DNA of 64,000 bases from Paraneptunicella aestuarii (GCF_019900845.1 NZ_CP074570.1:3596001-3660000), one strand, 5' to 3'; counted from the stretch's first letter, positions 25,613-34,485 are shown. Notes: generated from the letters alone by a model not told the origin. Made by a program: numbers and translations.

Positions 25613-28360
25613 TTAGAACTTAGCAGATGCTCTTACGTAGAAGTAACGGCCTGCAGTGTCATATGAATAGTTGATAGTATTCATATCTTGGCTGTTAGTT
25701 ACATAAGGAGGATCTTCATCCGTCAAGTTACGAATACCAGCACTGAATGTATAGTTATCCAGGTAGTACGCAGCATTGATGTCGTGATACCAGATAGAAT
25801 CAGCGATAATATCTAAATGCTCATCTGCGTTACCGTTGTAATCTTCAGTTTCAGACATGAAACGAGATTCCCAAGTTACAGAGTAGTCATCAGTGCGATA
25901 TTTCAAACCAATGTTGTATTTCCATTCGTTGAATGTCGCCAAAGCGCCTTCCCACTGGTCAGTATCAAAGTAACCTGCGATGTCAATCTCTTCTGCACCG
26001 TCATAAGGGGTGTACTTGTACTCGTTCAGGTAAGTACCAGCAACAGTTGCTTCAACTTCACCACCCATCGCTTCCATTTTGTAAGAGAAATCGAAGTCAA
26101 CACCAGAGGTTTTGAAGCTTGCCAAGTTAGCAAATGACAAAGTAACACCAGCTGGATTACCGATTACGTTACGACGAGGAGACGTTGGGTGAGGAGCATC
26201 ACCAGAAGCACCTGGGCCACGAATCAATGCGCAAAGAGGGCTTGAGAAGTCAACACTTGCATAACATTGACCAATGATATTGTTCACACCTGCGGTACCG
26301 ATACCGTTAGTGATTTCAATATCAAAGAAGTCCATTGCTGCAGAGAAACCAGAGTCGTGAGTATACACGAAACCAGCTGTGAAGCTTTCTGACTCTTCTG
26401 GCTCAAGATCAGGGTTACCACCACTGATTGCGCTTGCTTGGTTAGATGACAAGGAGAAGTCTGGGTCTAAGCCATCAGCAGCACAGTTAGCACGTACGGT
26501 TGCATTACTAGAAGCACCCCAGTTCACACAAGGATCTGTGTAAGCAGGGTTAGTATCTTGCTCTGGCAAGAACAACTCAGTGATACTAGGAGCACGGAAA
26601 CCTTCCGCCCAAGTCGCACGAATCAACAAGTCTTCAACTGGAGTCCACTCTAAACCAAATTTAGAGTTAGTAGCAGCATCGTTCAAGAAGTCATAATCTG
26701 AACGACGTACCGCAGCAGTTAAAGTCAAACGCTCTGCGAAAGGCATACCTTCCAAAATAGGAACTACAACTTCCAAATACGCTTCTTCAACGTCATATTG
26801 ACCTTCAGTACGGTTAGCAGCAACGCCGTAGATTTGACCAATTGTTGCCGCACCATCAGGCTGGCTCAAGTAGTCTTCCCAACGCTTTTCAATACCGAAA
26901 GCCCACTGGATAGGACCAGCAACTTCCAAGCTACCCATATCGCCTTGAATGTTAGCCATGAATTGCTTGGTAGTACCGCGACGTACAGGAGAGTGAGTTA
27001 CTGTACCGTAGTCAATCATTTCTTGAGTCAAAGTACCAGCGATGAACGGGTTCCAAACTCCAGGACAATCTGAATCAGCAGCACACAAATCTGGGTCTAA
27101 CAAGTTTTGGAAACGTACTTCGTTAGCTTGACCAAATACAACGCGAGTATCTACGAAACGAGAGTAGTTATAAGAAGCTTCCCAAGTCCAATCGTTAGGA
27201 AGAGTACCTTCAAAACCAACTACCATGCGATAGTCACTTGCGTCCTGAGTGAAGCGACGTCCACCAGTTTCAGCCAAACGACGAGCTACATAGGTATCAG
27301 TACCAACACCATTTGGATCGAAAACAGCAGTACCAGGGTTAGAAGCTGGAACTAATGGGAACCAGAAAGTACCAACTGGAGCCATCAACTGCTCAGATTG
27401 ACGGTTAGCAACACCGAATTCAGAGAAAGCTTTCAAAGAATCACTGATTTCATAGTTGGCTGAACCATTCATGCTGAATACTTCTTGAGGAGTAACCATG
27501 TAGCTAGAAGCTGCATAGTTATAACCGTGAGTCGCATTAGAGAAAGGAACTACGCTGTCTGTCGCAGGATCATAAACTACGCCGCTGAAGCCGTAAGAAG
27601 CTGGGAACGCATGGCCTTGAGGAATAGTGCCAGAACCACCACAGTAAGGTGTTGTACCTGGACCATCATCAAACAAAGGACAATTTGAGAAGTCACGATC
27701 GCCTTGCCAGATTGAGTTACGGTTAGTGTATTCCAAAGAAAGAACTACATTACCTTTATCGCTTGAAGTACCAGTAGTGATAGAGAATTTGGTAGTTTCA
27801 CCATCATCTTCATCAGTAATGTCATACTGAGCTGCAATTTCAACGCCTTCAAAATCACGCTTGGTGATGAAGTTGATAACCCCGGCAATTGCGTCAGAAC
27901 CGTAAACAGTAGAAGCACCGTCACGTACGATTTCAACACGCTCAATGATAGAAACAGGGATTGCGTTCAAGTCACCAGAGTTCCAACGACGACCATTGAT
28001 CAATACCAATGTACGGCCAGAACCCAAACCACGCAAAGATGCTGTAGCGAAACCAAGGTTACCGTTGTTTACTGTGCTACCTAATTTCGCACCGTTGATG
28101 GCAGGAACGTTTTGAACGAAATCTTCTAGAGTGTTCAAACCAGCAGCTTCGATGTCTGCTGCAGTAAATGTACTTACCGGGCTTGCAGTTTCAACGTCAG
28201 TACGTTTGATACGAGAACCAGTAATAGCGATTTTCTCGACGCCTTCTTCTTCGTCAGCTTCTTGCGCGGATACAGCACCGGCAGTCAAAACTGTTGCAGA
28301 AGCAGCACCAAATGCAAGAGCTAGTCTAACAGACTTAGCCAATCTTGAATTTAAATACAT
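25613..28360 (-). CDS. TonB-dependent outer-membrane receptor
   Basis: 915 residues. Signal peptide about 1-32 (VRLALAFGAASATVLTAGAVSA), TonB-box-like region VEKIAITGSRIKR (about 40-52), plug domain (SPVSTFTAADIEAAGLNTLED, SLRGLGSGRTLVLINGRRW, RVEIVRDGASTVYGSDAIAG) and a 22-strand barrel ending in the aromatic YFYVRASAKF typical of outer-membrane proteins. The ligand is not evident; this branch in Alteromonadales/Xanthomonadales is often linked to peptide or carbohydrate uptake. Four Cys pairs in loop regions (CPLFDDGPGTTPYC, CAADSDCPG, CAADG, CYASVDFSSPLC) suggest extracellular disulfides. GGGAG precedes the ATG. It is a plausible client of the TonB operon at 12.3-17.3 kb. Confidence 0.95.
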   Translation of the reverse strand: MYLNSRLAKSVRLALAFGAASATVLTAGAVSAQEADEEEGVEKIAITGSRIKRTDVETASPVSTFTAADIEAAGLNTLEDFVQNVPAINGAKLGSTVNNGNLGFATASLRGLGSGRTLVLINGRRWNSGDLNAIPVSIIERVEIVRDGASTVYGSDAIAGVINFITKRDFEGVEIAAQYDITDEDDGETTKFSITTGTSSDKGNVVLSLEYTNRNSIWQGDRDFSNCPLFDDGPGTTPYCGGSGTIPQGHAFPASYGFSGVVYDPATDSVVPFSNATHGYNYAASSYMVTPQEVFSMNGSANYEISDSLKAFSEFGVANRQSEQLMAPVGTFWFPLVPASNPGTAVFDPNGVGTDTYVARRLAETGGRRFTQDASDYRMVVGFEGTLPNDWTWEASYNYSRFVDTRVVFGQANEVRFQNLLDPDLCAADSDCPGVWNPFIAGTLTQEMIDYGTVTHSPVRRGTTKQFMANIQGDMGSLEVAGPIQWAFGIEKRWEDYLSQPDGAATIGQIYGVAANRTEGQYDVEEAYLEVVVPILEGMPFAERLTLTAAVRRSDYDFLNDAATNSKFGLEWTPVEDLLIRATWAEGFRAPSITELFLPEQDTNPAYTDPCVNWGASSNATVRANCAADGLDPDFSLSSNQASAISGGNPDLEPEESESFTAGFVYTHDSGFSAAMDFFDIEITNGIGTAGVNNIIGQCYASVDFSSPLCALIRGPGASGDAPHPTSPRRNVIGNPAGVTLSFANLASFKTSGVDFDFSYKMEAMGGEVEATVAGTYLNEYKYTPYDGAEEIDIAGYFDTDQWEGALATFNEWKYNIGLKYRTDDYSVTWESRFMSETEDYNGNADEHLDIIADSIWYHDINAAYYLDNYTFSAGIRNLTDEDPPYVTNSQDMNTINYSYDTAGRYFYVRASAKF

Positions 28361-28378
28361 GTGTTGTCTCCCTGGACC

Positions 28379-28425
28379 ACTAATTATTAATTTTTAGTGT
28401 TGTGTGATCACATACGACCGTGATC
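28379..28425 (-). promoter_or_regulatory. Inverted repeats in the leader of the TonB-dependent receptor gene
   Basis: GATCAC-N8-GTGATC (28406-28425) is a perfect 6-base dyad about 46 bases upstream of the start, an operator candidate; nearer the gene CACTAA-N10-TTAGTG (28379-28400) could fold in the mRNA leader. No adjacent regulator gene was seen and no clear -35/-10 pair could be assigned. Confidence 0.4.
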
Positions 28426-28603
28426 GAAATTTTTATTCTATAAGGCTAATAGCCCATGAAGGGTAGTGAGCCCCGCAGAGGATAATACACACAAGCGGGA
28501 ACTCGGGTCAACATCAAACAATTGACTCTAAAAGCAAAGTTCCAATTAACAATTATTTAATAAATCATTAACCGTAAAACAAACCTTACAGGGCATATAA
28601 CTA

Positions 28604-29701
28604 TTAAACTGATGTAAGAGAAAACCCTAGAGCTTTCTTGACGTTAGCCGGTAATGGCGGCAATGCAGACTTGGCTAGAATAAAGGTCGCCATGTTAAAG
28701 AAATCTTTAAAAATACGGTTGGATTCTGTCGTTTTTTTCAAATAATCGTGTCCAGAAGATCCCCCTGTGCCTATTTTTGTTCCCAGCATTCGTTGCACCA
28801 TCATTGCATGTTTATAACGCCAAATGGTTAATTTTTCATCAACCTCCGTTAAGCATTGTAAAAATTGACAAGGGAGATTGAAAATAGGCTCTTCTGAATA
28901 TTGCTGAATAAACAACGCAGACATAACTGCTCTTTGTGACATCCGGAACTGACCGGATGCTTTGACTTCTTCATATTTAGCAGGATCCAACAAAGCGTCG
29001 AAAGATGCTGCTGTCATATCAAGATCTTTAAGTTCCTTCTCTCTTTCCGTTTCAGACATCATTTGATTGTTCAAAATAATATCTTTGTCATTACTCATCA
29101 TGTCATTCGTTGCATCTCGATAGTGACGCCAAAAATCAAAGTTTTCAAACTCGAGAAATGGCATTCTCTCTAACCACTTCTCTACCAGTTCAAGTAAACT
29201 GTCTTGCGACTCCAGCTTCTCAAGAAACTCTCGATGCTCAGGTTTAAGACGCATGTAAAAAGACTGCTTATCAAACTCAATTCGATAGTTGGTTTTTAAT
29301 CCAAGGCTGATTTCCAAAATCTTGAACTGAATACTCTGAAAACCTGAAGCAGGAACCAGATAATCTCTGAATTCTAAAAATTCTTGCGGGGTCATTGTTT
29401 CCATTACCCCGATTTGATCATTGAGCAAGTCTTGTATTGCCAGCACCCGTTTCAGACGATGCACAACCAATGTTAGCTGATCATCTTTAACTTCTTCTTG
29501 CGCAAAAATATCGATAACGGTGCTTAACTCATGCAGTATTTGCTTAAACCAGAGTTCATAGACCTGATGCACAATAACAAACAGCATCTCTTCATGAGCG
29601 GGTTTATCATTGTATTTACTGCTTTCCATTTCCTGAGCTGAAAGCAACTTGTCCAATTTAAGATATTCACCATAATAAACAGGTTGAGTATTTTTCTTCA
29701 T
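28604..29701 (-). CDS. kynA: Tryptophan 2,3-dioxygenase family protein
   Basis: 365-residue haem enzyme that opens the indole ring of tryptophan to N-formylkynurenine. Motifs: YGEYLKLDKLL, HEEMLFVIVHQVYELWFKQILHEL, the QSIQFKILEISLGL segment and the C-terminal LTIWRYKHAMMVQRMLGTKIGTGGSSGHDYL containing the proximal His (split as RYKHAMMVQRMLG and GTGGSSGHDYL). No kynurenine-pathway partner (kynB, kynU) is next to it here. Divergent from the ComFB-like gene with only 75 bases between them. Confidence 0.95.
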   Translation of the reverse strand: MKKNTQPVYYGEYLKLDKLLSAQEMESSKYNDKPAHEEMLFVIVHQVYELWFKQILHELSTVIDIFAQEEVKDDQLTLVVHRLKRVLAIQDLLNDQIGVMETMTPQEFLEFRDYLVPASGFQSIQFKILEISLGLKTNYRIEFDKQSFYMRLKPEHREFLEKLESQDSLLELVEKWLERMPFLEFENFDFWRHYRDATNDMMSNDKDIILNNQMMSETEREKELKDLDMTAASFDALLDPAKYEEVKASGQFRMSQRAVMSALFIQQYSEEPIFNLPCQFLQCLTEVDEKLTIWRYKHAMMVQRMLGTKIGTGGSSGHDYLKKTTESNRIFKDFFNMATFILAKSALPPLPANVKKALGFSLTSV

Positions 29702-29776
29702 AATGAATCCAATGATTTTTATTAGGATATAGTGTCCCGTATAGCTACACTTAGGTTATCAAAGTCTGGAGGCCGC

Positions 29777-30037
29777 ATGAAATTAGATGATGATGTTCAC
29801 AACTATTATGAACACCTGGTTTTGGAAAGAATTGGTCAGTTAGGTTTACAAGAAACAAAAGATGCTGATTATTTAGCCGACCTGTGCTGTATGGCACTGA
29901 ATCAAGTTCCCCCCAAATACATTCGTTATGAGGTGGATATGGCCTTTTTCCTGAGTAGTGAGGAACGTATGAAAATGGAAAAAGAAGTCGCTGATGCTAT
30001 TGATAATTCAGTTAAGGTACTGGACGAAAGGAAGTAA
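29777..30037 (+). CDS. ComFB-like protein
   Basis: 86 residues, resembling late-competence protein ComFB: helical, with VHNYYEHLVLERI, DADYLADLCCMALNQVPPKYIRYEVDMAFFL (motif CxALNxxPPxY/I) and a charged C-terminus. Known ComFB-domain proteins have been reported to bind cyclic dinucleotides; whether this one does is not shown. The ATG at 29777 was chosen for the GGAGG four bases upstream; the longer reading frame from 29732 has no such site. It lies between kynA (divergent) and the 4.5S RNA gene. Confidence 0.75.
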   Translation: MKLDDDVHNYYEHLVLERIGQLGLQETKDADYLADLCCMALNQVPPKYIRYEVDMAFFLSSEERMKMEKEVADAIDNSVKVLDERK

Positions 30038-30048
30038 TTGCAGAATTG

Positions 30049-30161
30049 GGTGGCGGTCCAACCAGCCACATCCCGGCACATGAGTCACTCGCTGCGGCTG
30101 CTCCCTTCCGGGCCTGACCGGGTTCACCAGCTATCATTGCGAGAGGACCGAAAGGACCACC
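30049..30161 (-). ncRNA. ffs: 4.5S signal recognition particle RNA
   Basis: The minus strand reads as a 113-nt long hairpin: ends GGTGGTCC...GGACCGCCACC pair, and the conserved apical domain GTCAGGCCCGGAAGGGAGCAGC contains the GGAA tetraloop and the symmetric/asymmetric loops that bind Ffh (given in two parts: GGTCAGGCCCGGAAGG, GAGCAGC). Targets membrane proteins co-translationally with Ffh/FtsY. Size is that of the small gammaproteobacterial form (no Alu domain). Confidence 0.96.
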
Positions 30162-30215
30162 ATTGATAAGGCTTTAATTTAAAGTATTCGTAACTACTTC
30201 TCTAAAGCGGCGGGC

Positions 30216-30244
30216 ATTATGCACAATGCCCGCGAGAGATGCAA
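30216..30244 (-). promoter_or_regulatory. Promoter of the 4.5S RNA gene
   Basis: TTGCAT (30239-30244), 17-base spacer, CATAAT (30216-30221), then the GC-rich discriminator GCCCGCC typical of stable-RNA promoters. Transcription would start near 30209, about 48 bases before the mature 5' end, leaving a leader for RNase P. The same bases can also form a hairpin (GCGGGCATT...AATGCCCGC) that might end the upstream dehydrogenase transcript. Confidence 0.55.
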
Positions 30245-30265
30245 ACACCTTGTTTACAGAAAGGT

Positions 30266-31315
30266 TTACTTGTTGAATCTTTCTTCAGCGATCACGTTCG
30301 CGACCAAATTATTAGCTTGGTCTGTTTCATCGGCGCGAATATAAATTTCACGCAAGGTATCGCCGATAGATTCTAAATGCTTACGCAAATCATCAGGAGT
30401 ACCATCCTGAGTTTGGTGATAAATATCAATAATACCGCCAGCATTAATCACATAATCTGGGGCATAGCAAATTCCTTTACTACGTAACACCGACCCCAAG
30501 GCTTCTCTTGCCAATTGGTTATTGGCAGCACCCGCAATCACTTTCGCTTTAATTTGAGGAATAGTGTTATCGTTTAGAATGGCACCAAGAGCACAAGGCG
30601 CAAATACATCGACATCCAAGCCATAAATATCATTCGGCTGCACCACTGTAGCACCAAGCTCTTCACGCGCTTTTTCTAATTGTTCAGGAAATATATCGGT
30701 AACATACAGCTCGGCTCCAGCATCACGTAAATGTTTCGCCAGACGATATCCCACATGGCCTAATCCTTGAATCGCAACTTTTACGCCATCCAAACTGCTA
30801 TGAAGAGCATATTCAACGGTTGTCTTCAAACCGACAAACACACCATATGCAGTACCTGGTGCAGGATTACCATCGGCAGGGCTGCCATCATAAGTAAATT
30901 TAGCCTTGATACCCGACACATATTGAGTTCTTTCAGCAGTCGCGTGCAAATCACTCACCGCCACCCCAGAATCTTCGGCCGTAATGTAATCCCCACCCAA
31001 ACGCTCGATGAAATCCCCCAATGCCAAAAACATATCTCGACTTTTCTGGGTTCTCGGGTCACCAATAATAACCGCCTTGCCACCACCTTGATTCAAATTA
31101 GCCATAGCAGCTTTGTATGTCATGCCTTTTGACAAGCGCAACACATCCGTTAACGCTTCGCCGCTGTTTGCATAAGGAAACATACGGCACCCCCCCAAAG
31201 AAGGGCCTAAATTCGTGTTATGAACAGCGATAATAGCCTTAAGGCCAGACTTCTCGTCATTACAAAAAACAACTTCTTTATGGTTATCAAATTCGTGGTG
31301 TTCAAATAACGACAT
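30266..31315 (-). CDS. Leucine/valine-type amino-acid dehydrogenase
   Basis: 349-residue NAD-dependent dehydrogenase of the Glu/Leu/Phe/Val family (oxidative deamination of a branched-chain or aromatic amino acid). Residues: glycine-rich GPSLGGCRM, the catalytic-Lys segment LNQGGGKAVIIGDP, AEDSGVAVSDL and the NAD-binding fold VAIQGLGHVGYRLAKHL. Similar in length to leucine dehydrogenases (about 345-365). Neighbouring phhA, hppD and tyrR make phenylalanine an alternative substrate, but the divergent Lrp-type regulator fits leucine or valine better. It is separated from the 4.5S RNA gene by about 100 bases. Confidence 0.92.
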   Translation of the reverse strand: MSLFEHHEFDNHKEVVFCNDEKSGLKAIIAVHNTNLGPSLGGCRMFPYANSGEALTDVLRLSKGMTYKAAMANLNQGGGKAVIIGDPRTQKSRDMFLALGDFIERLGGDYITAEDSGVAVSDLHATAERTQYVSGIKAKFTYDGSPADGNPAPGTAYGVFVGLKTTVEYALHSSLDGVKVAIQGLGHVGYRLAKHLRDAGAELYVTDIFPEQLEKAREELGATVVQPNDIYGLDVDVFAPCALGAILNDNTIPQIKAKVIAGAANNQLAREALGSVLRSKGICYAPDYVINAGGIIDIYHQTQDGTPDDLRKHLESIGDTLREIYIRADETDQANNLVANVIAEERFNK

Positions 31316-31746
31316 AGTATGTAGAGATCCATTTGTTATATTTTTCAGGATTCTAACTCATTTGTGAGACAGCATTTATGCTCTGAGAGATGAAATAATC
31401 CTTTTTTATCACTATCAAGTGTAATCATTTTATTCCAACAACATCACGTCGAATCAGGCTTGTATAAATAATAACTTTTGCCAAAGTAATAAACCTCCTC
31501 CCATCCCCCACTATCAGCTCTGGGGCAAACCCAATATCCACGCAAGCCAAACTCACAATAACTCGCTCCTACGGTTCGAAATGAAAGCTAAAACGTTTAG
31601 GTCACAAGTGGAATATTCTTCAAGAAACAGCAAATTAAACAAATATGATTACAGCGTTTGAAAAAACAGGTAATTTATCTCATTCTAGAACGTCGCGATT
31701 CAGGTGGACATTTGTCCTGCATCCATCTTCAGACAAAATAACAACA
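31316..31746. other. Divergent intergenic region (dehydrogenase / Lrp-type regulator)
   Basis: About 430 bases, AT-rich, between the minus-strand dehydrogenase and the plus-strand AsnC/Lrp gene. It is the natural place for both promoters and for binding of the regulator. I see no clear -35/-10 pair or palindrome strong enough to annotate. An in-frame upstream extension of the regulator frame (from 31645) has no ribosome-binding site. Confidence 0.4.
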
Positions 31747-32205
31747 ATGAAATTAGATAAATTTGATAAAGAAATCCTGAGAGTGCTCCAAAAGGACGCA
31801 ACCATTTCAATGGCAGAGCTCAGCCAGAAAGTAGGTTTATCTCATACACCCTGCTGGCGACGAGTAAAAAAACTTGAAAGTCAGGGTATTATCAAGCAAA
31901 AAGTCACCATTTTAGATCACAAGAAACTGAACCTTGGCGTCAGTGTGTTTATCTATGTTTCTATTAAAAATCACGACAGTGTTTCCTTAACCGCCTTTGA
32001 AAAAGCGGTTCAAGATATTCATGAAATAGTGGAATGCCACACCACTAGCGGCGACAAGGATTACTTGCTAAAAGTCATTGTAGAAAGTGTTGAAGAATAC
32101 GAGAAGCTACTCAAGTCAAAACTGACACAACTTCCCTGTGTGGATCACATCAGCTCAACTTTTGCCCTGAAACAAGTCAAAAATACAACCGAGCTTCCTC
32201 TTTAA
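31747..32205 (+). CDS. Lrp/AsnC family transcriptional regulator
   Basis: 152 residues, standard length. Winged HTH at the start (DKFDKEILRVLQKDATISMAELSQKVGLSHTPCWRRVKKLE, seen as KDATISMAELSQKVGLSHTP) and an effector-binding AsnC/RAM domain (SVFIYVSIKNHDSV, VECHTTSGDKDYLLKVIV). The start at 31747 gives the usual MKLDKFDKEIL opening. It is divergent from the branched-chain-type dehydrogenase and probably regulates it in response to an amino acid, like BkdR or LeuDH-linked regulators; this is inferred from position. Confidence 0.9.
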   Translation: MKLDKFDKEILRVLQKDATISMAELSQKVGLSHTPCWRRVKKLESQGIIKQKVTILDHKKLNLGVSVFIYVSIKNHDSVSLTAFEKAVQDIHEIVECHTTSGDKDYLLKVIVESVEEYEKLLKSKLTQLPCVDHISSTFALKQVKNTTELPL

Positions 32206-32276
32206 ATCTTTTTATATTGAACTGACATGCATCCATGCATTTAGGTTAATCAGAAACGCCCTACTTACTCATCTGA

Positions 32277-32924
32277 TTAACCTGCATCAGGCTGATTTTC
32301 GGGTTTCGCATCAATAAACGCTTGTAACTGATTACAATTGTCAACCACTCGCTGAATGGTAGGGTAATCAGCCAAATCAACACCAAAACGTGTCGCGTTA
32401 TAGGCTTGGGGCACAAGGCAAACATCGGCCAGGGAAAGCTTATCACCAATACAGTATTTCCCAGATGATTTAACAAGCCGTTTTTCCAGAGCTTCAAACC
32501 CGGTACGAATCCAATGCTGTGCCCATTGCGTCTTTTTATCAGCTTCCATGTTCAAATTATCAGTCAGGTAATTCAGAATACGCAAATTCGCAATTGGCTG
32601 GATATCGCATCCCACATCGTAAGCAATAGTGCGAATTAACGCCCTACTCTTTTTATCACCATAAACCAATTGCTCAGTGTCAGGATATGCTTCGTCCAGA
32701 TACTCAACTATCGCCATTGATTGATTTAACGTAAGCCCTTCGTTCTCATCAACTAAAGTAGGAACCAATCTGGCAGGGTTCATCTCCTGATATTGTTCAG
32801 AATGCTGCTCACCTCCATCTTTTACCAAATGTACGGGAACATAGTCATATTCGATGCCCTTTACATTTAATGCAATTCTGACTCGATAACTTGCAGATGA
32901 ACGCCAATAACTAAATAACTTCAT
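32277..32924 (-). CDS. maiA: Maleylacetoacetate isomerase
   Basis: 215-residue zeta-class glutathione S-transferase that turns maleylacetoacetate to fumarylacetoacetate in tyrosine/homogentisate breakdown. Signature SSASYRVRIALN (active-site Ser and Arg, residues about 9-20), GSH-binding NPARLVPTLVDE and LNQSMAIVEYLDE, and a C-terminal helical domain (SLADVCLVPQAYNATRFG). Located downstream of hppD but separated by a terminator, so probably its own unit. Its usual partners hmgA and fahA are not in the window. Confidence 0.95.
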   Translation of the reverse strand: MKLFSYWRSSASYRVRIALNVKGIEYDYVPVHLVKDGGEQHSEQYQEMNPARLVPTLVDENEGLTLNQSMAIVEYLDEAYPDTEQLVYGDKKSRALIRTIAYDVGCDIQPIANLRILNYLTDNLNMEADKKTQWAQHWIRTGFEALEKRLVKSSGKYCIGDKLSLADVCLVPQAYNATRFGVDLADYPTIQRVVDNCNQLQAFIDAKPENQPDAG

Positions 32925-33045
32925 GAAAATAGCTCCGGGAAAGAAGGCTTGTGAAAAGAATCCAAATTGTGAAGTTGAGTGAGCAAAAGATCAAATAGAA
33001 GTGTTAAAGGTAATCATTCGAGCTTCGAACTTTGGGCGACACATA

Positions 33046-33081
33046 AGAAAAAAGCGAGACGCTCTCACGTCTCGCTTTTAA
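33046..33081 (-). terminator. Intrinsic terminator of hppD
   Basis: AAAAGCGAGACG (33050-33061), loop of six, CGTCTCGCTTTT (33068-33079); T6 on the minus strand. Lies between hppD and maiA. Confidence 0.88.
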
Positions 33082-33103
33082 AAATGAACTCAATGTCGCT
33101 CAA

Positions 33104-34180
33104 TTACTCAGAGATTACGCCACGGCGGATCTGATCCAGCTCGATAGACTCAAACAAGGCTTTGAAGTTACCTTCACCAAAACCCTCGTTGCCCTTACGC
33201 TGGATAATTTCAAAGAATACAGGGCCGATAACGGTATCAGTAAAGATTTGCAGCAAAATGCCATCTTTCTCTGGCGCACCGTCAATCAAGATACTGAGTT
33301 CTTTCAACAAATCAACGTTCTCACCATGCCCCTGTACACGGTCATTCACTTTCTCGTAGTAAGTATTCGGCGTTACCATGAACTTCATACCACGCTCACG
33401 CAAAGTACGTACTGTTTGATAGATATCATCGGTAGACAATGCAATGTGCTGAATGCCTTCGCCGTTGTACTCTCTCAAATATTCTTCGATCTGAGACTTA
33501 TCATCAGAAGATTCATTGATTGGAATACGAATTTTGCCGCAAGGGCCAGTCATCGCTTTGCTTACCAAGCCCGTTAACTTACCTTCAATGTCGAAGTAAC
33601 GGATTTCACGGAAGTTACCAATTTTCTCATAAAAATCAGCCCACACCTTCATGTTGCCACGCTGAACATTGTGGGTCAGGTGATCCAGCGTATGTAATCC
33701 AGCATCAGCCGCTTGCAATCTTTCTTTCCAATCAGGATAGAAGTTGAAGTCGATATCATAAATCGTGCTATCACCGTAACGATCAACAAAGTACAACGTG
33801 CTTTCACCAATTCCGTAAATAGCAGGAATATTTAACTCCATTGCGCCAAGGTTGCCTACGAACTGCTTACCGCCATTTTGCAGAGCGTGTTTCAAAGCCG
33901 CATTAGCATCTTTAACACGGAAAGCCATGCCACAAACACTTGGGCCATGAACTTTAGCAAACTCTTCAGCTTGTGAAGATGGTTGAGCATTTACGATGAA
34001 ATTTACATCCCCCTGCTTGTACAACCAGACTTCTTTAGAGCGGTGTTTAGCTACTTCAGCAAAACCTAAAGAAACGAACAAATCCTTCAGTTTTTGGATA
34101 CCTTCTGCATCAGCAGCAGTATATTCAACAAATTCAAATCCATCTGTACCTAAAGGGTTATAGGCTTGATCATTACTCAT
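33104..34180 (-). CDS. hppD: 4-hydroxyphenylpyruvate dioxygenase
   Basis: 358-residue non-haem Fe(II) enzyme making homogentisate from 4-hydroxyphenylpyruvate. Two VOC (glyoxalase-like) halves are seen; the C-terminal half carries the ligands: HLTHNV (first His, about residue 168), GEGIQHIALSTDDI (second His, about 245) and the Glu in TVIGPVFFEIIQR (about 325). The end GFGEGNFKALFESIE is the conserved C-terminal helix that closes the site. Upstream lies a TyrR-like box, and the tyrR and phhA genes follow in the same direction upstream, which fits one catabolic regulon. Confidence 0.97.
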   Translation of the reverse strand: MSNDQAYNPLGTDGFEFVEYTAADAEGIQKLKDLFVSLGFAEVAKHRSKEVWLYKQGDVNFIVNAQPSSQAEEFAKVHGPSVCGMAFRVKDANAALKHALQNGGKQFVGNLGAMELNIPAIYGIGESTLYFVDRYGDSTIYDIDFNFYPDWKERLQAADAGLHTLDHLTHNVQRGNMKVWADFYEKIGNFREIRYFDIEGKLTGLVSKAMTGPCGKIRIPINESSDDKSQIEEYLREYNGEGIQHIALSTDDIYQTVRTLRERGMKFMVTPNTYYEKVNDRVQGHGENVDLLKELSILIDGAPEKDGILLQIFTDTVIGPVFFEIIQRKGNEGFGEGNFKALFESIELDQIRRGVISE

Positions 34181-34485
34181 CTGTACAATCTCTTAATCAG
34201 GTTATAAGCCGTTTGTATTGTCAGTTGCCAGCTTCACTTCAATTCACATCAAATGAAGCATAAATCGAGAACTGAACAGGAATTAAACAAACAGCATTGA
34301 GTTATAGTTTGCACCGAATCATAGCGACAAAATCCATGAGGAAGTAGATAGCAGAGGTGAATTAGCCCCCTGCTAACAGGGCATAAATACGTACAATATA
34401 ATTTACAAATTAAACACCCCCGAAAAACAGCCATAATCGCCAGTCATTCGGGGAAAATCTGTAAAGATTATAGAACAGTGCGTAA
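34181..34485. other. Intergenic region between tyrR and hppD
   Basis: About 305 bases upstream of hppD holding the TyrR-like sites described separately. No gene with a ribosome-binding site was found; a 61-codon frame on the minus strand has no recognisable content. Confidence 0.5.
34390..34407 (-). promoter_or_regulatory. TyrR-box-like site upstream of hppD
   Basis: CGTACA-ATATAA-TTTACA fits the TyrR consensus TGTAAA-N6-TTTACA with a perfect right arm, four of six in the left arm, and the essential G and C at positions 2 and 17. It is about 210-227 bases before the hppD start. A weaker half-site, TGTAAA-N6-AGAACA, lies at 34460-34477. Confidence 0.5.

Noticed and set aside
34249..34434. A 61-codon minus-strand frame upstream of hppD
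   Set aside because: No ribosome-binding site or family resemblance; it overlaps the TyrR-like regulatory region.
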